NCBI RefSeq assembly: GCF_900112395.1
Contig: NZ_FOLN01000009.1
Coordinates: 122,582 to 186,581, forward strand
DNA from: Algibacter lectus
Lineage (GTDB): Bacteria; Bacteroidota; Bacteroidia; Flavobacteriales; Flavobacteriaceae
Direction: 5' to 3'
DNA: 64,000 bases
A program made the translations under genes and the position numbers. A model generated the notes under the pieces. That model did not search any database. It had not been told where the DNA came from and saw only the letters and a program-made list of their open reading frames with translations. Below, piece after piece: positions 26,905-35,503 of this stretch; the first letter of the stretch is position 1; every line of letters begins with the position of its first letter.

Positions 26905-28428
26905 TTACTCTAAACTTTTAAAATCTTTAATAGCTTGGTTAGGCTCAATAACATTATAACCTTTCCAGAATTCCGGATCGTATTTTGGTAAATACACGGG
27001 TTTTACTTCTGGTTTTTCTTTAAAGTCGTTAAAAACAACTTCTGTTATTTGTTCGTTTTCAAAAACAACTAATTCGCTTTTTTCCTTAATGGCCATTATA
27101 AAATGAATATCAGTATCCAATTCGTTTTGTTTACGTCTGCCTTTAACGTGTTTGTTTTTTTCAATAATGGTTAATGGGCGTTTAATTCCAAATTGGCTGC
27201 CTTCTTCAACTTCGGCATATTTTAAAGTATATTTTTCGGCTTCGTTTTTAGAATAAATAAGCGTTCCTTTTTTTAGGTTTCTTGTGTGCGATAAGCCAAA
27301 TAATTTAAAACTATTAAGCACTTTTACGTTTTCATAATCTATTCTAACAATCGCAAAATCATCAGTGTTTACATAAATTGTTCCTTTAAAATCTTCTTTT
27401 CGTTTTGGTGTAAAAGTTATTTTATAAACAAACTCATCATTTAAAAAACTATAATCTTCCACTTTAAACTCAAAACGATTTTGTTTTTCTAAAAAGTTTA
27501 AATAACTGTCTTCAAAAATAAAACTACCATGTTCAAGTTTCGCAATAGCCGATTTACGGTAATTAGCAAAATCTTTTTTGCGTTCAGCTTCTTTCTTCTT
27601 TTCTTCTGCGAGCATGGCTTCGGTTTTTTCAACCTCTTTCTTTTGCTCACCGTAATCAAAAGCGGTAGAGTCTATATCTGTTTTTACGCCAAATAAGCCC
27701 GATTTAATTTTGAAATATGAATCACGTTTTACATTTTCTTTTAAAATAGTATTTAGTTTTTCTTCGTAGGTCTCAAAACTCATTTCTGCGCTTTTATCAT
27801 ATAGATGCGATGCCTTAATAATATCTATTTTTTGCTTATCCCTTTTACCTGGTATGCCGTATGAGTTTGCTAAAAGTTCAGTGTAATCGTCTGCGTTTTT
27901 CGGTATGGCAGCAATTAAACTATCTATAAATTGTTGATTAAATTCAGGAATAGTCGATTCGTTAACCTCAACATCACTTTTTATTAAATTTTGAAATGAT
28001 GAAGCGCGGTAAAATAATTTTCTTTTAATAAAATTATAATCATAATTGTTTGCTAAGTTTTCTTGTACTTTTTCAATAATTTCCTCAGGAGTATAATTTT
28101 TGTTAGAAACTAAAACCTCATCCAATTCCATAGCTTTTGTGCTTAGAAAAACAATGCTGTCTTTAAAGTTTTTAGCGAGAAATTGTTTGGTTTCGTAACC
28201 TAAACATCTAATTTTTAAAGAATCTTGCTTGGCCGATTTTTTATTCAAATAAATAAGAAAATCTCCATTGGCATTACTAATAACACCCGAGTTATCATTA
28301 ATAGAAATAGTAGCATACGGAATAGGTTCTTGCGTAAGAGAATCTAAAATTTTGGCACTAAGCGATTCTTGTGAGTGGCTGTAAATTGATAGTAAACCGA
28401 TGGCAATAAAAATGTAGAAATGTTTCAT
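26905..28428 (-). CDS. carboxypeptidase-like regulatory domain protein (exported)
   Basis: Exported protein of 507 aa: signal peptide (cleavage about residue 20, YSHSQ), then a carboxypeptidase regulatory-like fold of about 75 residues (SLSAKILDSLTQEPIPYATI, NANGDF), as at the N-terminus of SusC proteins. The rest has no known domain but includes a Lys/Glu-rich coiled-coil-like stretch near residues 270-295 and a beta-rich C-terminal half (YINFE-type strands, KITFTPKRKEDFKG), common in Bacteroidota outer-membrane-associated proteins. Monocistronic. Role unknown. Confidence 0.8.
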   Translation of the reverse strand: MKHFYIFIAIGLLSIYSHSQESLSAKILDSLTQEPIPYATISINDNSGVISNANGDFLIYLNKKSAKQDSLKIRCLGYETKQFLAKNFKDSIVFLSTKAMELDEVLVSNKNYTPEEIIEKVQENLANNYDYNFIKRKLFYRASSFQNLIKSDVEVNESTIPEFNQQFIDSLIAAIPKNADDYTELLANSYGIPGKRDKQKIDIIKASHLYDKSAEMSFETYEEKLNTILKENVKRDSYFKIKSGLFGVKTDIDSTAFDYGEQKKEVEKTEAMLAEEKKKEAERKKDFANYRKSAIAKLEHGSFIFEDSYLNFLEKQNRFEFKVEDYSFLNDEFVYKITFTPKRKEDFKGTIYVNTDDFAIVRIDYENVKVLNSFKLFGLSHTRNLKKGTLIYSKNEAEKYTLKYAEVEEGSQFGIKRPLTIIEKNKHVKGRRKQNELDTDIHFIMAIKEKSELVVFENEQITEVVFNDFKEKPEVKPVYLPKYDPEFWKGYNVIEPNQAIKDFKSLE

Positions 28429-28619
28429 GTATCTTGTTGTTTCTTATAAAAGTAGACGAATTACCGAATCATTTGTAACATTTAATTTTTCTTTAAGTGA
28501 ATTTTATAAGTTTTTAACACGGTATTAAAACTCTGTTAAACAAGATGGTATAACAAGATTTAACCTTATTTTATTTTGAAATAAAAAATGAAATTAGAAT
28601 CAATTAAAAATGAATTTAC

Positions 28620-29327
28620 CTAATTATTCTGTGCCGCAATATACTTTAAGTAGTAGCGGTTTAGTTTTTCTGGAGAAGCACCAAGGCGCTTTTTTAAATG
28701 AATGGCCCAGAAATGAAATTGAAGGTTGAAGATACCATGATTGTTGTATTTTCTAGCTGAGGTTGTTAGCCAGTCTTGCAGCACAACAAATTGCTTACGT
28801 TGGTATAATTTGGAAATAAAATCATTGTCTTCGTAAATGGTGAAATTTTCATCAAAGCCACCAATATCTTTAAAAAGAGCATGTGTAATAAATAAGCTCT
28901 GGTCGCCACCTCGACACACTTGCCAATTAAACTGCGTAAACCAACTCGCTAATTTTAACCACCAATGCTTGGAGTCAAATTTCATTTTAAAACAACCAGA
29001 AGCGTTGCCGTTTTCTATAGCCGATAATATAAGTTGATCGTATCTATTTGGCGGGAAAGAATCGGCATGTAGAAAGTATAGAATATTACCTTTAGCCTCA
29101 CTTGCTCCAAGATTCATTTGTTTGGCACGACCTTTTTCAGAGTTTAAAACTTTAATATTTAATCCTAAGTTTTTAATTATTGGTATCGTGCCATCGGTAC
29201 TGCCACCATCGACCACAATAATTTCTGAAATATTGTTTAAAGCAGAACAATCTATAAGATGAAACAACAAGTTTTCAATCGTCTCAGCTTCATTTAAAAC
29301 AGGAATTATAATGGAGATTTTATTCAT
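28620..29327 (-). CDS. TIGR04283-family arsenosugar-biosynthesis glycosyltransferase
   Basis: GT2 enzyme of 235 aa, with N-terminal IIPVLNEAETI, the VDGGSTDGT loop and the LHADSFPP metal-binding region, then GCFKMKFDSKHWWL and a His/Trp-rich end. This combination is the one annotated as TIGR04283, which travels with the radical SAM enzyme ArsS in arsenosugar-type gene sets (known association; the individual step is inferred). It is the last gene of the long minus-strand run and overlaps the DUF547 gene upstream by 8 bp. It probably adds a sugar or glycerol-type group late in the pathway. Confidence 0.88.
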   Translation of the reverse strand: MNKISIIIPVLNEAETIENLLFHLIDCSALNNISEIIVVDGGSTDGTIPIIKNLGLNIKVLNSEKGRAKQMNLGASEAKGNILYFLHADSFPPNRYDQLILSAIENGNASGCFKMKFDSKHWWLKLASWFTQFNWQVCRGGDQSLFITHALFKDIGGFDENFTIYEDNDFISKLYQRKQFVVLQDWLTTSARKYNNHGIFNLQFHFWAIHLKKRLGASPEKLNRYYLKYIAAQNN

Positions 29328-30216
29328 TTAAATTCCAGTTATAGTCTTTGTAGCTTTTTTTCGCTTTCGCGGAAATGTCTACGTTACTGTATTGATTTAG
29401 AAAGTCTATTATGTCTCCATCTTGTTTAAAATCTTTAGAAAACCACTGAAATATTTTTGAGATTTTAATGCTGTTTTCCGAAAGTTCGTTACGTTCCGGA
29501 TCACTTAAAAACTCTTTAGTAGCGTTGGTAAGTTGAGTTTCTAGATTTGAAGCAGTAAACGCAGTGTTTTGTAATTTAGGACAAGACACGGAGGCACAAA
29601 CTATAGCAAAATGGATACGTGGTTCGTCCATTTTACGCAGTATTTCATGCTCAATATCACTTAAATTAAACCATTTGTCTCCTAGTTTCCAAAAACGTTG
29701 ATCCCATGGTTTATCAATATCTTTTATACTTTTTAAAGGGTAGTTTTTTAGAATTAAATCTACCGTTAATGCATTGTATGCATTTATCCAAAAGGCAAGT
29801 GTTTCTTCTCTAGAAAGTGATGTAAAGCTAGCGTCAGTATAAATAAGGTTTAAAACTTGTATATAACTCAGTAGTTTCGCTTTATCCGTTTTAAAGGCTT
29901 TGTAGTTTACCTGTCCAGCACCCGAAACATGTTTTTGTAATAAGTCATTCCATAATGTGTGAGTCGCTACTATTTCTTTTTTAGTAATTTCTTCAATAAT
30001 ATCGGTTTGGCTTACTGTTTCTTGGGGAGTGTTAATAGCAGGAGTTTCTGCTTCGCTACTTTCTTTAATAAGTTTTGTTTCTTCTATCTTTTCCGGTTCA
30101 GTGTTTATTGCTGGTAGGGTAGAAGGAGTGGTTTGTTCTGGTGCTTTGGTAACAGCTTTATTAGCGCTGCAAGCGAGCAAAAAAAAACTAAAACTGAAGT
30201 AAATTAAGTATTTCAT
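29320..30216 (-). CDS. DUF547 domain lipoprotein
   Basis: Lipoprotein of 298 aa: lipobox LLAC (about Cys16), a Thr/Glu/Pro-rich spacer of about 75 residues, then the DUF547 core (FWINAYNALTVDLIL, NYPLKS, LSDIEHEILR, HFAIVCASVSCPKL). It overlaps TIGR04283 by 8 bp and the desaturase-like gene by 4 bp. DUF547 genes are recurrent in ArsS neighbourhoods, so a role in the same pathway, outside the inner membrane, is likely; the reaction is unknown. A paralogue without the long spacer is at 14935-15651. Confidence 0.88.
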   Translation of the reverse strand: MKYLIYFSFSFFLLACSANKAVTKAPEQTTPSTLPAINTEPEKIEETKLIKESSEAETPAINTPQETVSQTDIIEEITKKEIVATHTLWNDLLQKHVSGAGQVNYKAFKTDKAKLLSYIQVLNLIYTDASFTSLSREETLAFWINAYNALTVDLILKNYPLKSIKDIDKPWDQRFWKLGDKWFNLSDIEHEILRKMDEPRIHFAIVCASVSCPKLQNTAFTASNLETQLTNATKEFLSDPERNELSENSIKISKIFQWFSKDFKQDGDIIDFLNQYSNVDISAKAKKSYKDYNWNLNE

Positions 30217-31094
30217 TTTTTTAACGGATAAAGTTCTTGACTTAAAAAATCTTTCGGGAACTTCTCATCATCCTCAAAACCTAATTCAATATCTCTGCCA
30301 TCGTGAGGGATATAGTCGGTTTTAAAAATGTAGTCCCAAATACTTAACGTTAGTCCGTAATTAACACCAAACCTAACATCTTTTGGTAAGCTTTTAACAT
30401 GGTGCCAAATGTGCATTTTGGGGTTGTTAAACACGTATTTTAAAACACCATAATCCCAACCTAAATTGGCGTGATTTAAATGACCAATAGCAATGCTGAA
30501 AAAATAAACAATAGCAACATCTTGCGCGCTGTAATTGGCTATTAATGCCAAAGGAATATAGAGTAACGATTTGTAAACCACTGGCTCCATCCAATGATAA
30601 CGGAGGTGTGCGGCAAAGCCCATTTCTTTTACTGAATGATGGACTTTATGGAAATTCCAAAAGAATTCAAAACGGTGCAGTAATCTATGTGTGTTCCATT
30701 GCACAAAATCGGAAACTAGAAAGAAAATAATCAATCCGAGCCATTTTGGTAAATCTTCAGCATCAAAAATCTGCAAATCTTTTAGAGATAAGCCTATCAT
30801 TTTTAGAGTATCATTTAAAAACTCTGCGGCCGTATTAGAGAGGGCCATTAAAATAATGAGGTTTAAAAGAAAGAAATTGAAGAACATGTAAAACGTATCT
30901 AACCAAAAGTCTTTTCTAAAAATAGATTGATTTTTCCGCCAAGGAAAAACAATTTCTAATACCCAAACAATAAGAGAAATGGCTATTAAGCCATAAAAAT
31001 AATTATCCCAGTTGTTTTGAAAGAGAATCTCGTTTTTAAGATAATTCCAATAACCAGAATAGGCGTTTTTTATTATGTCTAGGTATTTATTCAT
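30213..31094 (-). CDS. sterol desaturase / fatty acid hydroxylase superfamily protein
   Basis: Di-iron membrane enzyme of 293 aa with several transmembrane helices and the three histidine clusters: HRLLH (136-140), HKVHH (149-153) and HIWHH (228-232). Relatives hydroxylate or desaturate lipids with O2. In this setting it could modify the lipid part of an arsenolipid or an unrelated membrane lipid (inference). It overlaps the DUF547 gene by 4 bp and lies 71 bp after the small membrane gene. Confidence 0.9.
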   Translation of the reverse strand: MNKYLDIIKNAYSGYWNYLKNEILFQNNWDNYFYGLIAISLIVWVLEIVFPWRKNQSIFRKDFWLDTFYMFFNFFLLNLIILMALSNTAAEFLNDTLKMIGLSLKDLQIFDAEDLPKWLGLIIFFLVSDFVQWNTHRLLHRFEFFWNFHKVHHSVKEMGFAAHLRYHWMEPVVYKSLLYIPLALIANYSAQDVAIVYFFSIAIGHLNHANLGWDYGVLKYVFNNPKMHIWHHVKSLPKDVRFGVNYGLTLSIWDYIFKTDYIPHDGRDIELGFEDDEKFPKDFLSQELYPLKK

Positions 31095-31165
31095 ATAAAA
31101 CTAAATAATCTAATCTTGATTATTAAAGTAAATCAAACTCATTTCAAACAGAGCATTAAAGGCAA

Positions 31166-31369
31166 CTATATGCCAAATTGCTTTTTGTCTTTGTATATTT
31201 TAAATAAATTATAAGCAAATGATACACCAGCTATAATCCATATACCTCTATAAAGCCAAATGTTTATTTTTATATCGAAAAGTACGCCGTATTTTTCGTC
31301 TAATAGAAAACTAGTTAGTACTTTATATATGGATAAAGCGAGTATAATTACGGGGATTAATATTTTCAA
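31166..31369 (-). CDS. small two-helix membrane protein in arsenosugar cluster
   Basis: Predicted 67-aa protein with two hydrophobic helices (about residues 3-20 and 37-57) and a basic tail. The start is a TTG one base after the PNP stop codon (TAA-A-TTG), which suggests translational coupling; there is no internal ATG. Position within the otherwise gap-free operon supports a real gene. No family recognised. Confidence 0.6.
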   Translation of the reverse strand: MKILIPVIILALSIYKVLTSFLLDEKYGVLFDIKINIWLYRGIWIIAGVSFAYNLFKIYKDKKQFGI

Positions 31370-31370
31370 T

Positions 31371-32183
31371 TTAGAGTGTTTTTATCAATTCTTTAAAAAG
31401 TGTAATCATTTCTGGTTCAGCTTTGGCAGCCATAGCTATAATTTCACTAATATCTACAGGTTGCAAGTTGTTTGGGTCGCACTCATCGGTTAGTACCGAA
31501 ATAGCTGCAGCTTTTAAGCCTAAATGGTTAGCAACAATAATTTCTGGAACGGTGCTCATACCAACAGCATCGGCACCAAGAATTTTTAACATGCGGTATT
31601 CTGCGCGTGTTTCTAATTGCGGTCCAACTACACTGGCGTAAACACCTTCGTGAAGTTTTATGTTGTTAGCTTTAGCAATGGCTTTAAATTTGTTGTTAAT
31701 AGCAACATCGTAGGGTAGACTCATATCAGCAAAACGTTCACCTAGCAATTCAACACCTTTAAATGCTAAAGGAGAACTACCTTGTAAGTTTAAATGGTCG
31801 TCGATAAGCATAAGCTCACCCTTTTTGTAATCTAAGTTTATAGCGCCCGATGCATTAGAAACCAATAAGGTTTTTATGCCTAATTTTTCCATTATACGCA
31901 CAGGATATGTTACATCTTGTAACGAGTAACCTTCGTATATATGAAAACGGCCTTGCATTATAATAACCTTTTTGCCTTCTAATTCTCCATAAATTAGTTT
32001 GCCTTTATGAAACTCTACTGTAGCAGTCGGGAAATTTGGAATGTGATTATAGCTTACTTCTTTTATGATGGTTATTTCATTTACAAGCTGGCCTAATCCC
32101 GTGCCAAGAATAATACCTATTTCTGGGCTTTCAAATCCTTTTCCTTTTAAGTAATCTACCGTTTCTTCTATAAATTTAATCAT
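31371..32183 (-). CDS. purine nucleoside phosphorylase (trimeric type)
   Basis: Phosphorolysis of purine nucleosides to base and ribose-1-phosphate; 270 aa. Typical low-molecular-mass PNP motifs: GTGLG (27-31), MQGRFHIYEGY, VSNASGAINL, GPQLETRAEYRM, GADAVGMSTVPE and the base-binding LTDECDP near the C-terminus. Known for arsenosugar pathways: ArsS makes a 5'-dimethylarsinoyl adenosine, from which adenine must be removed. This enzyme's place in the operon makes that step its likely job (inference), though general purine salvage is equally possible. It overlaps TIGR04282 by 8 bp. Confidence 0.93.
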   Translation of the reverse strand: MIKFIEETVDYLKGKGFESPEIGIILGTGLGQLVNEITIIKEVSYNHIPNFPTATVEFHKGKLIYGELEGKKVIIMQGRFHIYEGYSLQDVTYPVRIMEKLGIKTLLVSNASGAINLDYKKGELMLIDDHLNLQGSSPLAFKGVELLGERFADMSLPYDVAINNKFKAIAKANNIKLHEGVYASVVGPQLETRAEYRMLKILGADAVGMSTVPEIIVANHLGLKAAAISVLTDECDPNNLQPVDISEIIAMAAKAEPEMITLFKELIKTL

Positions 32184-32805
32184 GTAATTGTTTTAGTTTT
32201 TCTTGTAATTCCGTGTTAGACTGATAAAATTTTGAAGCTATTAAATCTTCAAAAGTATCAATGTCATTTAAGGTCTCTAAAGTACTAAAACTTACTCGGT
32301 TTTCTTTTAATTCGTTAAGCGTTTCTTCTAATAAATTATCTTGACTCCATGGCTTGTTTTGAAATACAAAATCGTGGAATTTAGAAAAACCAACAAGATA
32401 GTAACCACCATCTTCAGCTGGGCCAAAAACGACTTCATTACTCTTTAATGCTTGTAATCCGGCGTTAATTTGAGACTCGGTAATATCTGGTAAATCGGAA
32501 CCAATTAGTACAATTCTATCATAGCCATCTTCAAAACCTTGTTTAAAAGCATGACTCATACGGTCTCCTAAACTTTCGCCTTGTTGTACGGCTTTAACGT
32601 TGTTTTTCCATGTGTTTTCTACTACCGCTTCAGAAAAATAAATACGCTTATCTGCTTTAATAGTTTTAATAGCTTTTTCTGTAACATCTACCAATTGGGT
32701 ATACACATCAAAAGCACCTTGATTGCCAATTGTAGCTGCAAGCCTGGTTTTTACTTTGCCTAGTTTTATGTTTTTTACAAAAACAATAACGAGTTCTTTA
32801 TTCAT
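32176..32805 (-). CDS. TIGR04282-family arsenosugar-biosynthesis glycosyltransferase (DUF2064)
   Basis: Nucleotidyltransferase/glycosyltransferase-like protein of 209 aa. It has the family's N-terminal phosphate-binding signature GKVKTRL (16-22), then GESLGDRM, the IGSDLPDIT motif and FGPAEDGGYYLVG. TIGR04282 proteins accompany TIGR04283 and ArsS. It overlaps both neighbours by 8 bp. A second, altered copy is at 40226-40915. Confidence 0.9.
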   Translation of the reverse strand: MNKELVIVFVKNIKLGKVKTRLAATIGNQGAFDVYTQLVDVTEKAIKTIKADKRIYFSEAVVENTWKNNVKAVQQGESLGDRMSHAFKQGFEDGYDRIVLIGSDLPDITESQINAGLQALKSNEVVFGPAEDGGYYLVGFSKFHDFVFQNKPWSQDNLLEETLNELKENRVSFSTLETLNDIDTFEDLIASKFYQSNTELQEKLKQLHD

Positions 32806-33292
32806 ATACTTTTATTCCTTTTTGTAGCCACTTGCTCCATGTTTTATTGAAGGTATGGATACTATCTGTTTCTTTTTCTTGTTTATTATAAACGGGGAAA
32901 TCGTTGCTTTTCCACTCAAAAATACCGCCGTATAAATTTTCTACATGTTTATATCCTGCTTTTTTAAGACTGTCGGCAATGGATTCCGATCGAATACCAA
33001 CGGAGCAATACACCACTATTTTGGTGTCTTTATTCGGTACTTTTTTGTAAACACTATCTATTTTAAAATGATCGTAACCAACGTGAATAGCATTTTTTAA
33101 GTGGCTGGTTTCATATTCTTCTAGTTCTCTAGAATCGAGAATTATAGCATTGTTTTTTGGCATAGCTAATTCCTGTACACTTATGTAAGGCACACTATTA
33201 TCGTTGTATTGTTTTAATAGTTTGTCAATTGATTTTTGAGCAAACATAGAAAACCCATGCAGAATTAATAATAAGAATAAGCTTTGTTTCAT
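32798..33292 (-). CDS. exported rhodanese-like protein
   Basis: Protein of 164 aa with a signal peptide (cleavage after MFAQ) and one rhodanese domain: ILDSRELEEYETSHLKNAIHVGY and the active-site loop CSVGIRS with Cys96. Rhodaneses move sulfur or, in some cases, bind arsenate, selenium or phosphate-like groups. Export to the periplasm and the operon setting suggest a role in sulfur or arsenic/selenium chemistry outside the cytoplasm (inference). It overlaps TIGR04282 by 8 bp. Confidence 0.88.
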   Translation of the reverse strand: MKQSLFLLLILHGFSMFAQKSIDKLLKQYNDNSVPYISVQELAMPKNNAIILDSRELEEYETSHLKNAIHVGYDHFKIDSVYKKVPNKDTKIVVYCSVGIRSESIADSLKKAGYKHVENLYGGIFEWKSNDFPVYNKQEKETDSIHTFNKTWSKWLQKGIKVYE

Positions 33293-33344
33293 GTTGATTT
33301 AGTCTCTCAAATTTAATAAAATTACATTTGGTGGTGATTTTGAT

Positions 33345-34175
33345 TTAAATAATCTGAACTCCAAAACCTTGTAAGCCACTTTCTATAGCTGGTAAAATCT
33401 CGGTGTTGTCCCAAATACCGGTAACAATAGTTCTTGCATATTCTTTTGGAAGCGAATCGTTTAACATGAGTTTGTTTGTTAATCTGTAATTGTAATTTAA
33501 ACTATAATGTTTAAAACTGAATGTGTTTTGCGAATCGTCTAAAATTGCATACCACACATTTGGACTTCCGTCGTTTGCAGGCATGCCAATAACACCTGGG
33601 TTTAACCATAGTTTATTGTCGTGCTTATCTTGAAAAGGTAATCCGCAATGACCACCAATAACAACATCAAATTCATTGCCGTTAAAACTTGGTGCTTTGG
33701 CATCCCAAGGCGTGGATTTGAAAATAAATTCTGATGTATTTTCAAAAGAACCATGAACGACTAAAACCTTCCGGTTCGCATAATTAAAGGTAATATGATC
33801 GGGTATGGAGCTAATGAAGCTTAGCGAATCTTTAGAAAGTTTACTTTGTGCATAAGGATACCATTGTTGAGAAAATCCATCGCATCGAGATCCTTTTCTA
33901 AAATCGCAACCACAATCTGTCGCGCCTTCGCTAAGTTGTACTTCCACATTACCCGCAATACTTTTGGCATTCCATATTTTAAAAAGCTGTACGGTTTCTT
34001 CGGGCTGTGCACAATAACCAACAATATCTCCGGTACAGATACAACGCTCTGGCGGGATATTTTCTTTCTCTGCAATTTGCTTTAGCGCTTCTAGGGCTTG
34101 AAGGTTGCTGTAAACACCTCCAAAAAGTAAAACTTTACCAGAAATTTGACCTAATTCTTCTATTTTTTTATCCAT
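33345..34175 (-). CDS. metallophosphoesterase-like protein with missing metal ligands
   Basis: YfcE-like fold, 276 aa, but the catalytic signature is altered. Where active enzymes have SDIHGN, this has GGVYSN (residues 19-24), so the metal-binding Asp and His become Gly20 and Tyr22. The final GHTH motif is GHCG (175-178). GD (49-50), the Asn of GN (75-76), and His141 of VHGS are retained. It is also unusually Cys-rich (Cys88, 90, 98, 177). I take the ATG at 34175, inside the end of the symporter gene, as start. A non-hydrolytic, ligand-binding or differently metallated protein is likely (inference). Confidence 0.8.
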   Translation of the reverse strand: MDKKIEELGQISGKVLLFGGVYSNLQALEALKQIAEKENIPPERCICTGDIVGYCAQPEETVQLFKIWNAKSIAGNVEVQLSEGATDCGCDFRKGSRCDGFSQQWYPYAQSKLSKDSLSFISSIPDHITFNYANRKVLVVHGSFENTSEFIFKSTPWDAKAPSFNGNEFDVVIGGHCGLPFQDKHDNKLWLNPGVIGMPANDGSPNVWYAILDDSQNTFSFKHYSLNYNYRLTNKLMLNDSLPKEYARTIVTGIWDNTEILPAIESGLQGFGVQII

Positions 34176-35503
34176 TTTGGAATAATATATAATGTGATAC
34201 AACTTAAAACGCCCCAGAAATTAATCCAAAGTAAATCGGCATATTTTCCTTTAGTGAAAATGAGTGATTCTGGAAATATGTTTAATACTAAAATGATACC
34301 GAAAACTAATCCACAACTTACGCTGAGGTAATAACTTATTTTAGGAACATTTATATTCCAGAATAGAAATACAGGTGTTAAACCAATAACCATAGTTCCT
34401 GATATGGTTGTAGCCGATAATATTTCAGCATCTAAAAACACAGGAATTGTGCCTAAAACAGCTATGATTATCATAGAAAGACGACCGAAGGTTACATTTT
34501 TTCCTAAGTTTAAATCAATGGATAATAACTTTGAAAAGGATGAAAACGTAGAGTCTAAAGTAGAAGCAGCCGAGGTAATCATAATGAAATTTATAATGAG
34601 TAAAATGAATACTCCAAATATTTTACCGACTTCTACAGCGGCTTGCCCTTGTATATTTTGAGTTTGGGCATAAACGCCAATGATACTAAATAAAATAATG
34701 CAAAGCGCACCCAAAACACTAGCGATTAAAAAGCTTCTTCTTGTAACTTTAGGGGAACTTATAAAAGCTCTATCTGTAAGAACGGGATCGTGAAATGGAT
34801 AACTAAAAGATTGAATGATGGCTGCGAAAAATAAGTTTAAACCTAGCTCAAAACTCCATGTTCCAGATGATACAATATCTTGAGTTGAAAAGTCTTCGAT
34901 TGAAAATATATGATACAAAATAATGAATAGTAACACCGAAAATAACCCCATTTGTATAACATCGGTAAAAATAGAACTACTCAATCCGCCTTTTAAAGCG
35001 TAAGCTAAGGTTAGTAGCGTAAATAGAAGTATGGACCAATAATACGGAGAACTTCCTGTTTCGCCAAAGTAGCTGCCAATAACCATGGTGTTGCTCCATA
35101 CTTCGTTAAAAAGTCTAAAAGCAATTAAAATTGAAAAAATGGCCATGGCACCTTTTCCAAATTTTGTAGTTAAAAAGTGGTGAATACTCTCAAAACCACC
35201 CTTAACTCTTAACTGATAAAGTAAAATACCTGCAACAGCAAAAGATAGATAATACCCAGCATAGGCCACACCACCAACTAAACCAAATTGCAAACCAAGG
35301 TTTGCTGCATTGGTAATACTTTTAGCAAAAATCCAAGAAATTATAAGGCTTCCCGTTAAAACTACGGTGCCTGGTTTTTTTAACCTTTTGGTAGCTTTAA
35401 AAAACTGATCTGTGGTTTTAGCAAAGGGCGATAAAAAAAATAATATCAAACTCGATGTTATAATTAATCCCCATTGCCATGTTATTGTGTCTATATTATT
35501 CAT
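34160..35503 (-). CDS. sodium:solute symporter family (SSF) transporter
   Basis: Inner-membrane transporter of 447 aa with about 12 hydrophobic helices and the SSF hallmarks: LIISWIFAKSITNAAN, YAGYYLSF, the AYALKGGLSS loop and the FMITSAASTLDSTFSSFSKL region with the conserved Ser/Thr sodium-site residues. Family members co-transport sugars, nucleosides, vitamins or other small molecules with Na+. It overlaps the SusD gene by 8 bp and the phosphoesterase-like gene by 16 bp, so it probably moves the ligand of the SusC/SusD pair across the inner membrane (inference). Confidence 0.92.
   Translation of the reverse strand: MNNIDTITWQWGLIITSSLILFFLSPFAKTTDQFFKATKRLKKPGTVVLTGSLIISWIFAKSITNAANLGLQFGLVGGVAYAGYYLSFAVAGILLYQLRVKGGFESIHHFLTTKFGKGAMAIFSILIAFRLFNEVWSNTMVIGSYFGETGSSPYYWSILLFTLLTLAYALKGGLSSSIFTDVIQMGLFSVLLFIILYHIFSIEDFSTQDIVSSGTWSFELGLNLFFAAIIQSFSYPFHDPVLTDRAFISSPKVTRRSFLIASVLGALCIILFSIIGVYAQTQNIQGQAAVEVGKIFGVFILLIINFIMITSAASTLDSTFSSFSKLLSIDLNLGKNVTFGRLSMIIIAVLGTIPVFLDAEILSATTISGTMVIGLTPVFLFWNINVPKISYYLSVSCGLVFGIILVLNIFPESLIFTKGKYADLLWINFWGVLSCITLYIIPKWIKK

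Noticed and set aside
34176..34202. Upstream ATG at 34202 for the phosphoesterase-like protein
   Set aside because: The added residues (MYHIIYYSK) lie within the symporter-coding end and do not fit the fold; the ATG at 34175 starts at MDKKIEE.
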